Below are positions 34,133 to 43,081 of a stretch of 64,000 bases of DNA, piece after piece; positions within the stretch are counted from its first letter, which is position 1; every line of letters starts with the position of its first letter. The translations under genes and the position numbers were made by a program. This DNA comes from Pseudomonas sp. GM41(2012) (lineage in GTDB: Bacteria; Pseudomonadota; Gammaproteobacteria; Pseudomonadales; Pseudomonadaceae), in contig NZ_AKJN02000007.1 of the NCBI RefSeq assembly GCF_000282315.2, positions 186,001-250,000 on the forward strand. Direction: 5' to 3'. Under the pieces are notes generated by a model, which was not told the origin of the DNA, made no database searches, and worked only from the letters and a program-made list of their open reading frames with translations.

Positions 34133-34624
34133 TTAAGGCTTTCGCCAGTGCGAAAGCCTTGCTCCACATTCGCCCGCCGGTAAACGTGCTCCATGCTCAA
34201 GCATATGGTCCAGAGCATCCGCGGCGTTCTTCGGTTGAATGACCTGATGTTCCACCATCAAATCGAGCAACCAGAGTGCACCATGCACTTGTAACCCATC
34301 CCTCTGCGCTTGACGCCTCAACTTGCCATCTCCAGTGAGCAACGGCCGACCTGTCTCTTGTGCGAGCAGGTAGCACGACACATCGGCCAATGAGCTGTTG
34401 TTGTGCTCTATTTTGAGAGTGAACAGCCTGGTAACCCCTGACTCGTCGAAGGACTCAACAATCAACCCCCGTCCGAGTAATTCGTCATGGGGGAAATCTT
34501 CGAGCTCATGCAGTACGAAATCTGTGCAGCAAAGAGTGAATGGCAGTCTGAACATCTGCTCCAGCAGTCCGGCATTTCTGAAGTCGATCCAGATATTCGT
34601 ATCGCTGATGTAGATCAGACTCAT
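34133..34624 (-). CDS. PIN-domain protein (candidate toxin nuclease)
   Basis: 163 residues. The PIN acidic residues are intact: Asp8 in YISDTNIWID, Glu40 in DFVLHELEDFP, Asp81 in SSLADVSCYLLA and Asp99 in LLTGDGKLRR. PIN proteins of this size are usually Mg-dependent ribonucleases acting as toxins. The start codon overlaps the end of the Xre-ImmA gene by four bases (ATGA), so it is translated with it. In this order (regulator first, nuclease second) the pair resembles toxin-antitoxin operons in which an Xre-metallopeptidase protein is the partner. Activity is inferred from family and context. Confidence 0.85.
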   Translation of the reverse strand: MSLIYISDTNIWIDFRNAGLLEQMFRLPFTLCCTDFVLHELEDFPHDELLGRGLIVESFDESGVTRLFTLKIEHNNSSLADVSCYLLAQETGRPLLTGDGKLRRQAQRDGLQVHGALWLLDLMVEHQVIQPKNAADALDHMLEHGARLPAGECGARLSHWRKP

Positions 34625-35679
34625 GCACTCTCCAGTGAGCCCAGAAAATTGGGGTCAAGAGCGCTCACTGGTTTGCGTAGAAGTTCGGCTGCACGGGATT
34701 TGGTGATCAACCCTTCCGCTAACCCCCAGAACACCAACGATTCGAAACGTTGTGGTGGTTTGCATGGCAAGGGTTCAGGCTCGGCCTTGCGCCAGCCGTT
34801 CGCGCTGAATTGAATGGTGACGGATTTGTAGCCCCCATCGCTGAGCAGCTTCAAATCTTTGAGGCGTCGCAGAGCGGCGTGCATCGAGATCCCATATTGA
34901 CGCTTGGCGATGAGCAACTCGCGGGGATGGACGCGTGAGCGAGGGTGGCTACCGAAGTCACTGGTGACACCTTTAGCCGGGTAGAGGAACGCGCCAGCGA
35001 AGCGATGGCAGCAGTTTTCCTTTTCACGCTCGGGCATGTCGTCGGGTAATTGCATGACCCAGTGACCGAGTTCATGTGCTGCGGTAAAGCGTATTCGTTC
35101 GCCTGGGCGCTCGGCATTTAGTGCAATCAAGACGTGGCGACCATCACCGGTAGCGGCGCAGGCCCCGTCGAAGTCATCCGGCCCCATGAGCATCGCGACC
35201 TTGATGCTGTGTTCTTCCAGTTGCTCGGTCAGGTTGGAAATTGGATCGCTACCAATTCCCCAATATTCGCGTAGTGCCTCGGCAGCGTGTTCAGCCTCCT
35301 CAATAGAGGAGACCGGCAGCATTTGCGCAGGGGTGGCCGGAGTCTGGATGTCTACCGGGTCAAAGCATTCTTCCAGAGCAATGTAGCGCTCAAGGTGTTC
35401 ACGAATCTGTTCTTCGACTTGAACCTGGCGATACTTGGGCATCTTGGCACGTTTACGAAACTCCAGCGGCGCAAGAGGCACGGCTTCCGCACGAAAGAAG
35501 TACTCAGGACTGACCTGCAGCACCTTGGCCAGTTGCAGCACGCGAGAGGAGTTCGGGGTACTTAACCCTTTCTCGTATTTGCTCAGGCCTTGCTTGGTGA
35601 TGTCGCCAAGCTGGTGCGCCAAGGCTTCCAGGGACATGCCTCGCAGAAGGCGAGCGCGGCGAATTCGGTCGTTGATCAT
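34621..35679 (-). CDS. Xre-family regulator fused to ImmA/IrrE metallopeptidase domain
   Basis: 352 residues. Residues 1-60 are a Cro/CI helix-turn-helix (RLLRGMSLEALAHQLG ... GLSKYEKGLSTPNSSRVLQLAKVL). The ImmA/IrrE peptidase follows with its zinc motif HELGH at 202-206 and a probable third ligand at Glu221 (EKENCCHRFAGAFLYP). Family members cleave partner repressors or antitoxins in response to stress. The C-terminal ~60 residues have no match I recognise. It is cotranscribed with the PIN gene and a GAGAGG ribosome site precedes ATG 35679. An inverted repeat overlapping its promoter suggests autoregulation. Confidence 0.9.
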   Translation of the reverse strand: MINDRIRRARLLRGMSLEALAHQLGDITKQGLSKYEKGLSTPNSSRVLQLAKVLQVSPEYFFRAEAVPLAPLEFRKRAKMPKYRQVQVEEQIREHLERYIALEECFDPVDIQTPATPAQMLPVSSIEEAEHAAEALREYWGIGSDPISNLTEQLEEHSIKVAMLMGPDDFDGACAATGDGRHVLIALNAERPGERIRFTAAHELGHWVMQLPDDMPEREKENCCHRFAGAFLYPAKGVTSDFGSHPRSRVHPRELLIAKRQYGISMHAALRRLKDLKLLSDGGYKSVTIQFSANGWRKAEPEPLPCKPPQRFESLVFWGLAEGLITKSRAAELLRKPVSALDPNFLGSLESA

Positions 35680-35692
35680 TGGTTCCTCTCGT

Positions 35693-35730
35693 GGTTGACA
35701 AGACTATCTTTCGATTGTGATTTGTCAACC
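35693..35730 (-). promoter_or_regulatory. Promoter and operator of the Xre-ImmA/PIN operon
   Basis: Minus strand: -35 TTGACA (35723-35728) and -10 TAGTCT (35701-35706) with 16-base spacing. The nine-base inverted repeat GGTTGACAA (35693-35701) / TTGTCAACC (35722-35730) covers the -35 and the region from the -10 onward, as expected for an autorepressor site. Confidence 0.75.
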
Positions 35731-35771
35731 TTGATTCATTGCCTCGGTGTTTCTGTCTTTCGAATGCTGGC

Positions 35772-35805
35772 CTTTCATCCAATTGTCATATTTCAGCCAT
35801 AGAGT
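35772..35805 (+). promoter_or_regulatory. Pho box and -10 of pstS
   Basis: CTTTCAT-ccaa-TTGTCAT (35772-35789) matches the PhoB direct repeat CTGTCAT-N4-CTGTCAT. A -10-like TAGAGT lies exactly ten bases beyond, at 35800-35805. Confidence 0.82.
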
Positions 35806-35866
35806 GTTCACACGGCCTGCTGATACTTGGCCCCGACTTAACACACCTATCTGCTAGGAGTAAGGC

Positions 35867-36868
35867 ATGAAACTGAAGCGTTTGATGGCGGCAATGACTT
35901 TTGTCGCTGCTGGCGTTGCGACTGCCAACGCGGTTGCCGCTGTTGACCCTGCTATCCCGAGCTACACCAAGACCACTGGTGTGTCGGGCAACCTGTCCAG
36001 CGTCGGCTCCGATACCCTGGCCAACCTCATGACCCTGTGGGCTGAGAACTACAAAAAAGAATACCCGAACGTAAACATCCAGATTCAGGCCGCTGGCTCC
36101 GCCACTGCGCCACCTGCGCTGACTGAAGGCACCTCTAACCTGGGCCCGATGAGCCGCAAGATGAAGGACACCGAACTGGCTGCCTTCGAGCAGAAGTACG
36201 GCTACAAGCCAACCGCAATCCCGGTTGCCGTGGACGCCCTGGCTGTCTTCGTTCACAAAGACAACCCGATCCAGCACCTGACCATGGAACAGGTCGACGC
36301 GATCTTCTCCTCGACTCGTCTGTGCGGCGCCAAAGCCGACGTTAAAACCTGGGGCGACCTGGGTGTGACCGGCGACCTGGCCAACAAGCCGGTTCAGCTG
36401 TTCGGTCGTAACTCGGTATCCGGCACCTACGGTTACTTCAAAGAAGAAGCCCTGTGCAAAGGCGACTACAAGCCAAACGTCAACGAACAACCAGGCTCGG
36501 CTTCGGTCGTGCAGTCGATCAGCTCCTCGCTGAACGGCATCGGTTACTCAGGCATCGGCTACAAGACCGCTAGCGTGAAGACCGTGGCTCTGGCCAAGAA
36601 AGGCACCACTGACTTCATCGAAGACACCGAAGAAAACGCCCTGAACGGTAAGTACCCGCTGTCGCGTTTCCTCTACGTTTACGTCAACAAAGCCCCGAAC
36701 AAGCCTCTGGCCCCGCTGGAAGCCGAGTTCGTGAAACTGGTTCTGTCCAAACAGGGCCAGGAAGTTGTGGTGAAAGACGGTTACATCCCGCTGCCAGCCA
36801 AGGTTGCTGCAAAAGCACTGGCTGACCTGGGTCTGCAGGAAGGCGGCGCTGAAGTCGCAAAAAAGTAA
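35867..36868 (+). CDS. pstS: Phosphate ABC transporter substrate-binding protein
   Basis: 333 residues with a signal peptide ([25 protein letters not shown]) and the phosphate-binding family marks: [41 protein letters not shown], and [19 protein letters not shown]. It captures inorganic phosphate in the periplasm for PstCAB. It is preceded by a Pho box (35772-35789) and AGGAG ribosome site, so it is PhoB-activated. A strong hairpin (36875-36898) and a REPIN follow its stop codon, separating it from pstC and probably allowing higher pstS mRNA levels. Confidence 0.96.
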   Translation: MKLKRLMAAMTFVAAGVATANAVAAVDPAIPSYTKTTGVSGNLSSVGSDTLANLMTLWAENYKKEYPNVNIQIQAAGSATAPPALTEGTSNLGPMSRKMKDTELAAFEQKYGYKPTAIPVAVDALAVFVHKDNPIQHLTMEQVDAIFSSTRLCGAKADVKTWGDLGVTGDLANKPVQLFGRNSVSGTYGYFKEEALCKGDYKPNVNEQPGSASVVQSISSSLNGIGYSGIGYKTASVKTVALAKKGTTDFIEDTEENALNGKYPLSRFLYVYVNKAPNKPLAPLEAEFVKLVLSKQGQEVVVKDGYIPLPAKVAAKALADLGLQEGGAEVAKK

Positions 36869-36874
36869 AACCGT

Positions 36875-36988
36875 AGGTCCGGGGCGCGCCCCGGACCTGT
36901 AGGAGCAAGGCTTGCCCGCGATGGCGTCAGCACACTCAACAAAGATGTGACTGACAGTCCGCAATCGCGAGCAAGCTTTGCTCCTACA
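36875..36988 (+). repeat. Hairpin plus REPIN between pstS and pstC
   Basis: A perfect palindrome AGGTCCGGGG-CGCG-CCCCGGACCT (36875-36898) lies seven bases after the pstS stop without a T tract. It runs straight into a REPIN (36899-36988) with one GCGGGCAAGCC-type arm and one GCGAGCAAGCTT-type arm, a hybrid doublet. Confidence 0.88.
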
Positions 36989-37081
36989 ACGGCTCAGGGT
37001 TACCACGCAGGTGATCCGGCCTCCCCAAATTTTCGCTCCGCTGCCAGTTCCCGCTGGCGGCGGATTTGTTGCGTCACTGCA

Positions 37082-37115
37082 TTGTCATCTTTCTGTCATA
37101 CAGGATCGCTAGGGT
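37082..37115 (+). promoter_or_regulatory. Pho box and -10 of pstC
   Basis: TTGTCAT-cttt-CTGTCAT (37082-37099) is a near-perfect Pho box; TAGGGT at 37110-37115 is ten bases further, the same geometry as in pstS. Confidence 0.85.
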
Positions 37116-37121
37116 GTGCGA

Positions 37122-39404
37122 ATGAATGATCTGGCCAATTCCACCATGACTACAAATCCCCCCAAGCGAATTGACTTCAATACGCCTGAGTTGCAACGCA
37201 AGCGCCGCATCCGCGCGCTCAAAGATCGCCTGACCCGCTGGTACGTCCTCGTGGGCGGCCTCGCCGTTCTCGGTGCGATCACGCTGATCTTTTTCTTCCT
37301 TGCCTACGTTGTCGCGCCCCTGTTCCAGGGCGCCGACCTGACCGCCAAGGACGCCATCACACCCGCCTGGATGCAAGACGCCGGCAAGCCGTTGATGATC
37401 TCCCTGGAAGAACAGAACCAGGTCGCCATGCGGGTTTCCGACAAGGGCCAGGCCCTGTTCTTCGATATCGACAGTGGCGCTGAACTCAAGCGGGTCGATC
37501 TGTCGATTCCGGCCGGCACTACCGTGACCTCCATCGGCGAAGACCAACCGGGCCATCCATTGGTGGCGGTGGGCTTGTCCAACGGCCAGGCGCTGGTATT
37601 CCGTCACACTTATAAAGTCAGCTACCCGGACGGCAAGAAAACCATCTCGCCAGCCATTGAATACCCGTACGGCGAAACGCCGATCGCGTTGAACGAGGCG
37701 GGCGGAGCCCTTGAGCACGTCAGCCTCAACGCGACCGATACGACGCTGATGCTGGTCGGTTCCACCGGTTCGCAACTCAATGTTTTGTCGCTCACCAGCG
37801 AAGAAAACATGATGACCGGCGAAGTCACCAACGAGCAGAAGCGCATCGATTTGCCACAAATGACTGAGCCGGTGAAGAACATCTTCGTCGACCCGCGTCA
37901 GCAGTGGCTGTACGTGATTAACGGTCGCGCCCAGGCCGACGTGTTCAGCCTGCGCGACAAGAGCCTCAATGGTCGCTACAAGCTGCTGGATGATGGCGAA
38001 GCGCAAATCACTGCCAGTACTCAATTGGTGGGTGGCATCTCGCTGATCCTTGGCGATTCCAAGGGTGGTCTGGCCCAGTGGTTCATGGCCCGCGACCACG
38101 ATGGCGAACTGCGTCTGAAGCAGATTCGTAATTTCCAGATGGGCACTGCGCCGATCGTTGAAATCACCGCTGAAGAACGTCGCAAAGGCTTCATCGCCCT
38201 TGATGCGTCCGGCAAGCTCGGCGTGTTCCACAGCACCGCCCACCGCACCTTGCTGGTGGACCAGGTGGTCGATGGCCAAGGCATCTTTGGCCTGTCGCCA
38301 CGGGCCAACCGGGTGATCGTGGAGGCGGGCGGCAAGATTCAACCGCTGCTGCTCGACAACCCGCACCCAGAGGTTTCCTGGAGCGCGTTGTGGAGCAAGG
38401 TCTGGTACGAGAACTACGACGAGCCTAAATACGTCTGGCAATCGACCGCCGCCAACACTGACTTCGAACCCAAGCTGAGCCTGTCACCGCTGACCTTCGG
38501 TACCTTGAAAGCCGCGTTCTACGCCATGCTGTTGGCCGCTCCACTGGCCGTCGCCGCTGCCATCTACACCGCGTACTTCATGGCCCCGGGCATGCGCCGC
38601 AAGGTCAAACCGGTGATCGAACTGATGGAAGCGATGCCGACGGTGATCCTCGGTTTCTTCGCCGGCCTGTTCCTCGCACCTTATGTAGAAGGGCACCTGC
38701 CGGGCATCTTCAGCCTGCTGATGCTCTTGCCGATTGGCATTCTGGTAGCGGGTTTCACCTTCAGCCGCTTGCCTGAGTCCATCCGCCTGAAAGTGCCGGA
38801 GGGTTGGGAAAGCGCGATTCTGATTCCAGTGATCCTGTTCGTGGGCTGGCTCTCGCTGTACATGAGCCCGTACATGGAAACCTGGTTCTTCGGCGGCGAC
38901 ATGCGCATGTGGATCTCCCACGACCTGGGCATCACCTACGACCAGCGCAACGCACTGGTGGTCGGTCTGGCCATGGGCTTTGCGGTGATCCCGAACATCT
39001 ACTCCATCGCCGAAGACGCCGTGTTCAGCGTGCCTCGCGGTTTGACCCTCGGCTCCCTGGCCCTCGGCGCCACGCCATGGCAGACCATGACTCGCGTGGT
39101 GATCCTCACCGCCAGCCCGGGTATTTTCTCGGCGCTGATGATCGGCATGGGCCGTGCGGTCGGTGAAACCATGATCGTGCTGATGGCCACCGGTAACACC
39201 CCGGTCATGGAAATGAACCTGTTCGAAGGCCTGCGCACCCTGGCGGCCAACGTTGCGGTGGAAATGCCCGAATCGGAAGTCGGCGGCAGCCACTACCGCG
39301 TGCTGTTCCTCTCGGCGCTGGTGCTGCTGTTGTTCACCTTCGTCATGAACACCCTCGCGGAACTGATTCGTCAGCGTCTGCGCAAGAAATACTCGTCGCT
39401 TTAA
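37122..39404 (+). CDS. pstC: Phosphate ABC transporter permease, large PstC-type
   Basis: 760 residues from ATG 37122; ATG 37146 is an alternative because the Pho-box promoter predicts a transcript starting close to 37122. Unlike the ~300-residue enteric PstC, this Pseudomonas form has one N-terminal helix (near residue 50), a ~380-residue periplasmic domain with beta-propeller-like repeats, and then the membrane permease domain with the EAA loop GLTLGSLALGATPWQTMTRVVI. It moves phosphate through the inner membrane with PstA and PstB. Its own Pho box indicates PhoB activation independent of pstS. Confidence 0.95.
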   Translation: MNDLANSTMTTNPPKRIDFNTPELQRKRRIRALKDRLTRWYVLVGGLAVLGAITLIFFFLAYVVAPLFQGADLTAKDAITPAWMQDAGKPLMISLEEQNQVAMRVSDKGQALFFDIDSGAELKRVDLSIPAGTTVTSIGEDQPGHPLVAVGLSNGQALVFRHTYKVSYPDGKKTISPAIEYPYGETPIALNEAGGALEHVSLNATDTTLMLVGSTGSQLNVLSLTSEENMMTGEVTNEQKRIDLPQMTEPVKNIFVDPRQQWLYVINGRAQADVFSLRDKSLNGRYKLLDDGEAQITASTQLVGGISLILGDSKGGLAQWFMARDHDGELRLKQIRNFQMGTAPIVEITAEERRKGFIALDASGKLGVFHSTAHRTLLVDQVVDGQGIFGLSPRANRVIVEAGGKIQPLLLDNPHPEVSWSALWSKVWYENYDEPKYVWQSTAANTDFEPKLSLSPLTFGTLKAAFYAMLLAAPLAVAAAIYTAYFMAPGMRRKVKPVIELMEAMPTVILGFFAGLFLAPYVEGHLPGIFSLLMLLPIGILVAGFTFSRLPESIRLKVPEGWESAILIPVILFVGWLSLYMSPYMETWFFGGDMRMWISHDLGITYDQRNALVVGLAMGFAVIPNIYSIAEDAVFSVPRGLTLGSLALGATPWQTMTRVVILTASPGIFSALMIGMGRAVGETMIVLMATGNTPVMEMNLFEGLRTLAANVAVEMPESEVGGSHYRVLFLSALVLLLFTFVMNTLAELIRQRLRKKYSSL

Positions 39405-39419
39405 GAAAGGTAGAAGTCT

Positions 39420-41090
39420 GTGAAACAGAACTCCCTGAAAGGATGGTTCAAGAGCGGCGCCCCTGGCGTCTGGATCAGCGGTGGCGCGGTGTCCATCGCG
39501 GTCATCATGACCATTGGCTTGCTGGCAGTGATTGCCGTGCGCGGTCTGGGCCATTTCTGGCCGGCGGACCTGGTGCACGCCAGTTACGACGTGCCGGGCC
39601 AGGCCAATCACCTCGTCATCGGCGAAGTGGTGCAGAAAGAAGAAGTGCCGCGCGAGCGCCTTAAAAGCGCTGGCCTGCCGGTGCCCGATCAGGGCCCGGA
39701 GTTCATGACCCGCGAGCTGATCAAGGTCGGCAACCGTGACCTGAACGGCAACGACTTCACCTGGATCGTCGGCGAGTGGCTGACTAACCAGAAGACGCCG
39801 CCCGAGTTGATGACCATCGAGCGTCGCGAGTGGGGCAACTTCTACGGCTACCTGGTCAACGTCAAACAGGACGGCAAGGTCATCGCTGAAGGCGAAGCTG
39901 CATGGCCTGAGCTGCAGGCCCGTGTCGCTCGCGTCAACCAGCTCGCCGCACAGCTCAAGAGCCTGGAAAAAACCGACATTGGCGCGATCAACGCCGGCCT
40001 CGAGCGCGTCCGTCTGCACGGTCGCAAACTGGAACTGACCGGTACGATGGACGCTACCGCACAAGCGGACATGGAGTCCGAGCGTGCCGAACTGAACGCT
40101 CGTTATCAGGACATCGAAGCACGCCTGAACGACCTGCACGCCCAGTTCAACCGCGACAGCCTGACGGCCCGCGACGCGAACGGCAAAGAGATCGAAATCG
40201 GTATCGGCAAAGTGGTTCACGCCTATCAGCCGAACGCCATGAACACCTTCACCAAGATCGGCTTCTACTTCAGCAAGGTCTGGGAGTTCTTGAGCGACGA
40301 CCCACGTGAAGCGAACACCGAAGGCGGGATCTTCCCGGCGATTTTCGGCACCGTGATGATGACGTTGATCATGGCGATGATCGTGACCCCGTTTGGCGTA
40401 CTGGCCGCGGTTTATCTGCGTGAATATGCGAAACAGAACACCATGACTCGCTTGATCCGCATCGCGGTGAACAACCTGGCGGGCGTTCCGGCCATCGTTT
40501 ACGGCGTGTTCGGTCTGGGTTTCTTCGTCTATGTGCTGGGTGGTTCGGTCGACCGGTTGTTCTTCCCGGAAGCACTGCCGGCGCCGACCTTTGGTACGCC
40601 AGGCCTGCTCTGGGCGTCCCTGACCCTGGCGCTGCTGGCGGTGCCGGTGGTGATCGTGGCCACCGAAGAAGGTCTGGCGCGGATTCCTCGCACCGTGCGC
40701 GAAGGCTCGTTGGCCCTCGGCGCAACCAAGGCTGAAACCTTGTGGAAGATCGTACTGCCGATGGCCAGCCCGGCGATGATGACCGGCATGATCCTCGCCG
40801 TGGCTCGCGCCGCCGGTGAAGTGGCGCCGCTGATGTTGGTGGGTGTGGTGAAACTGGCGCCATCGCTGCCGGTGGATGGCAACTACCCGTACTTGCACCT
40901 GGACCAGAAGATCATGCACTTGGGCTTCCACATCTATGACGTCGGCTTCCAGAGCCCGAACGTCGAGGCCGCGCGGCCGCTGGTTTACGCCACGGCGCTG
41001 CTGCTGGTGCTGGTGATCGCGACATTGAACCTGTCGGCGGTGTACATCCGTAACCACCTGCGCGAGAAGTACAAGGCGCTGGATAGCTAA
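39420..41090 (+). CDS. pstA: Phosphate ABC transporter permease PstA, long form
   Basis: 556 residues starting at GTG 39420, nine bases after AAAGG and 15 bases past the pstC stop. An N-terminal helix (GVWISGGAVSIAVIMTIGLLAVIAVRG) is followed by a large extracytoplasmic insertion of about 260 residues with coiled-coil-like charged helices (residues ~160-245) before the permease core with VREGSLALGATKAETLWKIVLP. The extended form pairs with the extended PstC here; enteric PstA lacks the insertion. It forms the phosphate channel with PstC and PstB. Confidence 0.95.
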   Translation: MKQNSLKGWFKSGAPGVWISGGAVSIAVIMTIGLLAVIAVRGLGHFWPADLVHASYDVPGQANHLVIGEVVQKEEVPRERLKSAGLPVPDQGPEFMTRELIKVGNRDLNGNDFTWIVGEWLTNQKTPPELMTIERREWGNFYGYLVNVKQDGKVIAEGEAAWPELQARVARVNQLAAQLKSLEKTDIGAINAGLERVRLHGRKLELTGTMDATAQADMESERAELNARYQDIEARLNDLHAQFNRDSLTARDANGKEIEIGIGKVVHAYQPNAMNTFTKIGFYFSKVWEFLSDDPREANTEGGIFPAIFGTVMMTLIMAMIVTPFGVLAAVYLREYAKQNTMTRLIRIAVNNLAGVPAIVYGVFGLGFFVYVLGGSVDRLFFPEALPAPTFGTPGLLWASLTLALLAVPVVIVATEEGLARIPRTVREGSLALGATKAETLWKIVLPMASPAMMTGMILAVARAAGEVAPLMLVGVVKLAPSLPVDGNYPYLHLDQKIMHLGFHIYDVGFQSPNVEAARPLVYATALLLVLVIATLNLSAVYIRNHLREKYKALDS

Positions 41091-41103
41091 TACCGCCGCT
41101 CCC

Positions 41104-41171
41104 TGTAGGAGCACAGCTTGCTGGCGATGGCGATCTCGAAAACGCCATCGCGGGCAAGCCTTGCTCCTACA
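41104..41171. repeat. REPIN between pstA and pstB
   Basis: Arms CTGTAGGAGCACAGCTTGCT and ATCGCGGGCAAGCCTTGCTC around a short spacer; left arm slightly diverged. It interrupts an operon rather than a convergent gap. Confidence 0.85.
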
Positions 41172-41247
41172 AGACGGCAACACCGCTGGCCCATTTTGTG
41201 AGGCCAGCGGCCAACCGAACCGAATTTGTTAGCACAGGGAGCCTCCC

Positions 41248-42081
41248 ATGCAGCACGAAGCACATACCCACGGCATCAACATGTCTGCCCTGGGCCGCGA
41301 CAAACAGAGCTTGAGCCTTGAACAGGAAACCGTGGCCATTGAAGTGCCGGGCCTGAGCCTGTTCTACGGCGACAAACAAGCGCTGTACGACGTCAGCATG
41401 AACATCCCGAAACAGCGCGTGACCGCCTTCATCGGCCCGTCCGGCTGCGGCAAGTCCACACTGCTGCGTACATTCAACCGCATGAACGACCTGGTGGATG
41501 GCTGCCGTGTCGAAGGCGCGATCAACCTGTACGGCAACAACATCTACCGCAAGGGCGAAGACGTGGCCGAGTTGCGTCGTCGCGTTGGCATGGTGTTCCA
41601 GAAGCCCAACCCGTTCCCGAAAACCATCTACGAGAACGTGGTCTACGGCCTGCGCATCCAGGGCATCAACAAGAAGCGCATCCTCGACGAAGCCGTCGAG
41701 TGGGCGTTGAAAGGCGCGGCGTTGTGGGACGAAGTCAAAGACCGTCTGCATGAATCGGCACTCGGACTGTCCGGTGGTCAGCAGCAACGTCTGGTGATCG
41801 CGCGCACCATCGCCGTGGAACCGGAAGTGCTGCTGCTCGACGAACCGTGCTCGGCACTCGACCCGATTTCCACGCTGAAAGTCGAAGAGCTGATCTACGA
41901 ATTGAAATCGAAGTTCACCATCGTCATCGTGACCCACAACATGCAACAGGCCGCGCGGGTTTCCGACTACACGGCGTTCATGTACATGGGCAAACTGGTG
42001 GAATTCGGCGACACCGACACCCTGTTCACCAATCCGGCGAAGAAGCAGACCGAAGACTACATCACGGGTCGCTACGGCTAG
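41248..42081 (+). CDS. pstB: Phosphate ABC transporter ATP-binding protein
   Basis: 277 residues, ATG 41248 with GGGAG upstream. Walker [10 protein letters not shown], signature [19 protein letters not shown], Walker [17 protein letters not shown] and the switch His in [17 protein letters not shown] are all intact. The sequence has a 30-residue N-terminal extension before [19 protein letters not shown]. It powers phosphate import and, with PhoU, signals phosphate status to PhoR. phoU follows after 71 bases. Confidence 0.97.
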   Translation: MQHEAHTHGINMSALGRDKQSLSLEQETVAIEVPGLSLFYGDKQALYDVSMNIPKQRVTAFIGPSGCGKSTLLRTFNRMNDLVDGCRVEGAINLYGNNIYRKGEDVAELRRRVGMVFQKPNPFPKTIYENVVYGLRIQGINKKRILDEAVEWALKGAALWDEVKDRLHESALGLSGGQQQRLVIARTIAVEPEVLLLDEPCSALDPISTLKVEELIYELKSKFTIVIVTHNMQQAARVSDYTAFMYMGKLVEFGDTDTLFTNPAKKQTEDYITGRYG

Positions 42082-42152
42082 GAAGCTGTTGTTGTTCACT
42101 GAACTGACGCTGCGGTCCACCGCACCTTACCGGACGCTCCAAGGACGCCAAC

Positions 42153-42914
42153 ATGATTAGTAAAGAAGGCCTTACCCATCACATCTCCGCGCAGTTCAAC
42201 GCTGAGCTCGAGGAAGTGCGCAGCCACCTCCTGGCCATGGGCGGGCTGGTGGAAAAGCAGGTCAACGACGCGGTGACCGCGCTGATTGAGGCCGACTCTG
42301 GCCTGGCCCAACAGGTTCGCGAGATCGACGACCAGATCAACCAGATGGAACGCAACATCGACGAAGAATGCCTGCGCATTCTGGCCCGTCGTCAGCCGGC
42401 GGCGTCGGACTTGCGTTTGATCATCAGCATCTCCAAGTCGGTGATCGACCTGGAGCGCATCGGTGACGAAGCGACCAAGATCGCCCGTCGCGCCATCCAG
42501 TTGTGCGAAGAAGGCGAAGCCCCACGGGGGTACGTCGAGGTTCGCCACATCGGCGACCAGGTCCGCAACATGGTTCGCGATGCACTGGACGCCTTTGCCC
42601 GCTTCGACGCCGACCTGGCGTTGTCGGTGGCCCAGTACGACAAGATCATCGACCGCGAATACAAAACCGCGTTGCGTGAACTTGCCACCTACATGATGGA
42701 AGACCCGCGCTCTATCTCGCGGGTCTTGAGCATTATCTGGGTGCTGCGTTCGCTGGAACGGATTGGCGACCACGCGCGCAATATCTCGGAGCTGGTGATC
42801 TACCTGGTGCGCGGCACCGACGTGCGGCACCTGGGCCTCAAGCGCATGAAAGAAGAAGTTGAAGGCACAAGTGGCGAAACCGCTAATGTTCCGGGCAAAG
42901 CTGACGATAAGTAA
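42153..42914 (+). CDS. phoU: Phosphate signalling regulator PhoU
   Basis: 253 residues of two PhoU helical-bundle repeats, each with a metal-binding motif: NMERNIDEECLRILARRQPAASDLRLIISISKSVIDLERIGDEATKIAR in the first and the ERIGDHARNISELVIYLVRG counterpart in the second. It links the Pst transporter to PhoR and keeps the Pho regulon off at high phosphate; loss usually derepresses the system. It is last in the pst operon and followed by a strong terminator. Confidence 0.96.
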   Translation: MISKEGLTHHISAQFNAELEEVRSHLLAMGGLVEKQVNDAVTALIEADSGLAQQVREIDDQINQMERNIDEECLRILARRQPAASDLRLIISISKSVIDLERIGDEATKIARRAIQLCEEGEAPRGYVEVRHIGDQVRNMVRDALDAFARFDADLALSVAQYDKIIDREYKTALRELATYMMEDPRSISRVLSIIWVLRSLERIGDHARNISELVIYLVRGTDVRHLGLKRMKEEVEGTSGETANVPGKADDK

Positions 42915-42930
42915 GATTGCCTGAGAAAAG

Positions 42931-42957
42931 CGCCCGGCCTTTTGGCCGGGCGTTTTT
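42931..42957 (+). terminator. Rho-independent terminator after phoU
   Basis: CGCCCGGCC-TTTT-GGCCGGGCG followed by TTTTTG. Confidence 0.95.
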
Positions 42958-43081
42958 GTTTGTGGTTGATGAATTCGAAAGCAGCACCCGCGAACGAAAA
43001 GTCCCGGCGTGACTGAAGGTTTTTGGCAATGTGCCATCAGCAAAGCGGTATGCTTGCCGGGATTTTTTAAAGGGGTGATGG

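Noticed and set aside
36875..36898. Intrinsic terminator after pstS
   Set aside because: The palindrome is strong but is followed by GTAGGA, not T residues, so it was recorded as a hairpin with the REPIN instead.
38484..41183. Open frame of 899 codons on the minus strand across pstC and pstA
   Set aside because: It is antisense to two clear transporter genes; its His/Gln/Arg-rich product is typical of the complement of G+C-rich coding sequence.
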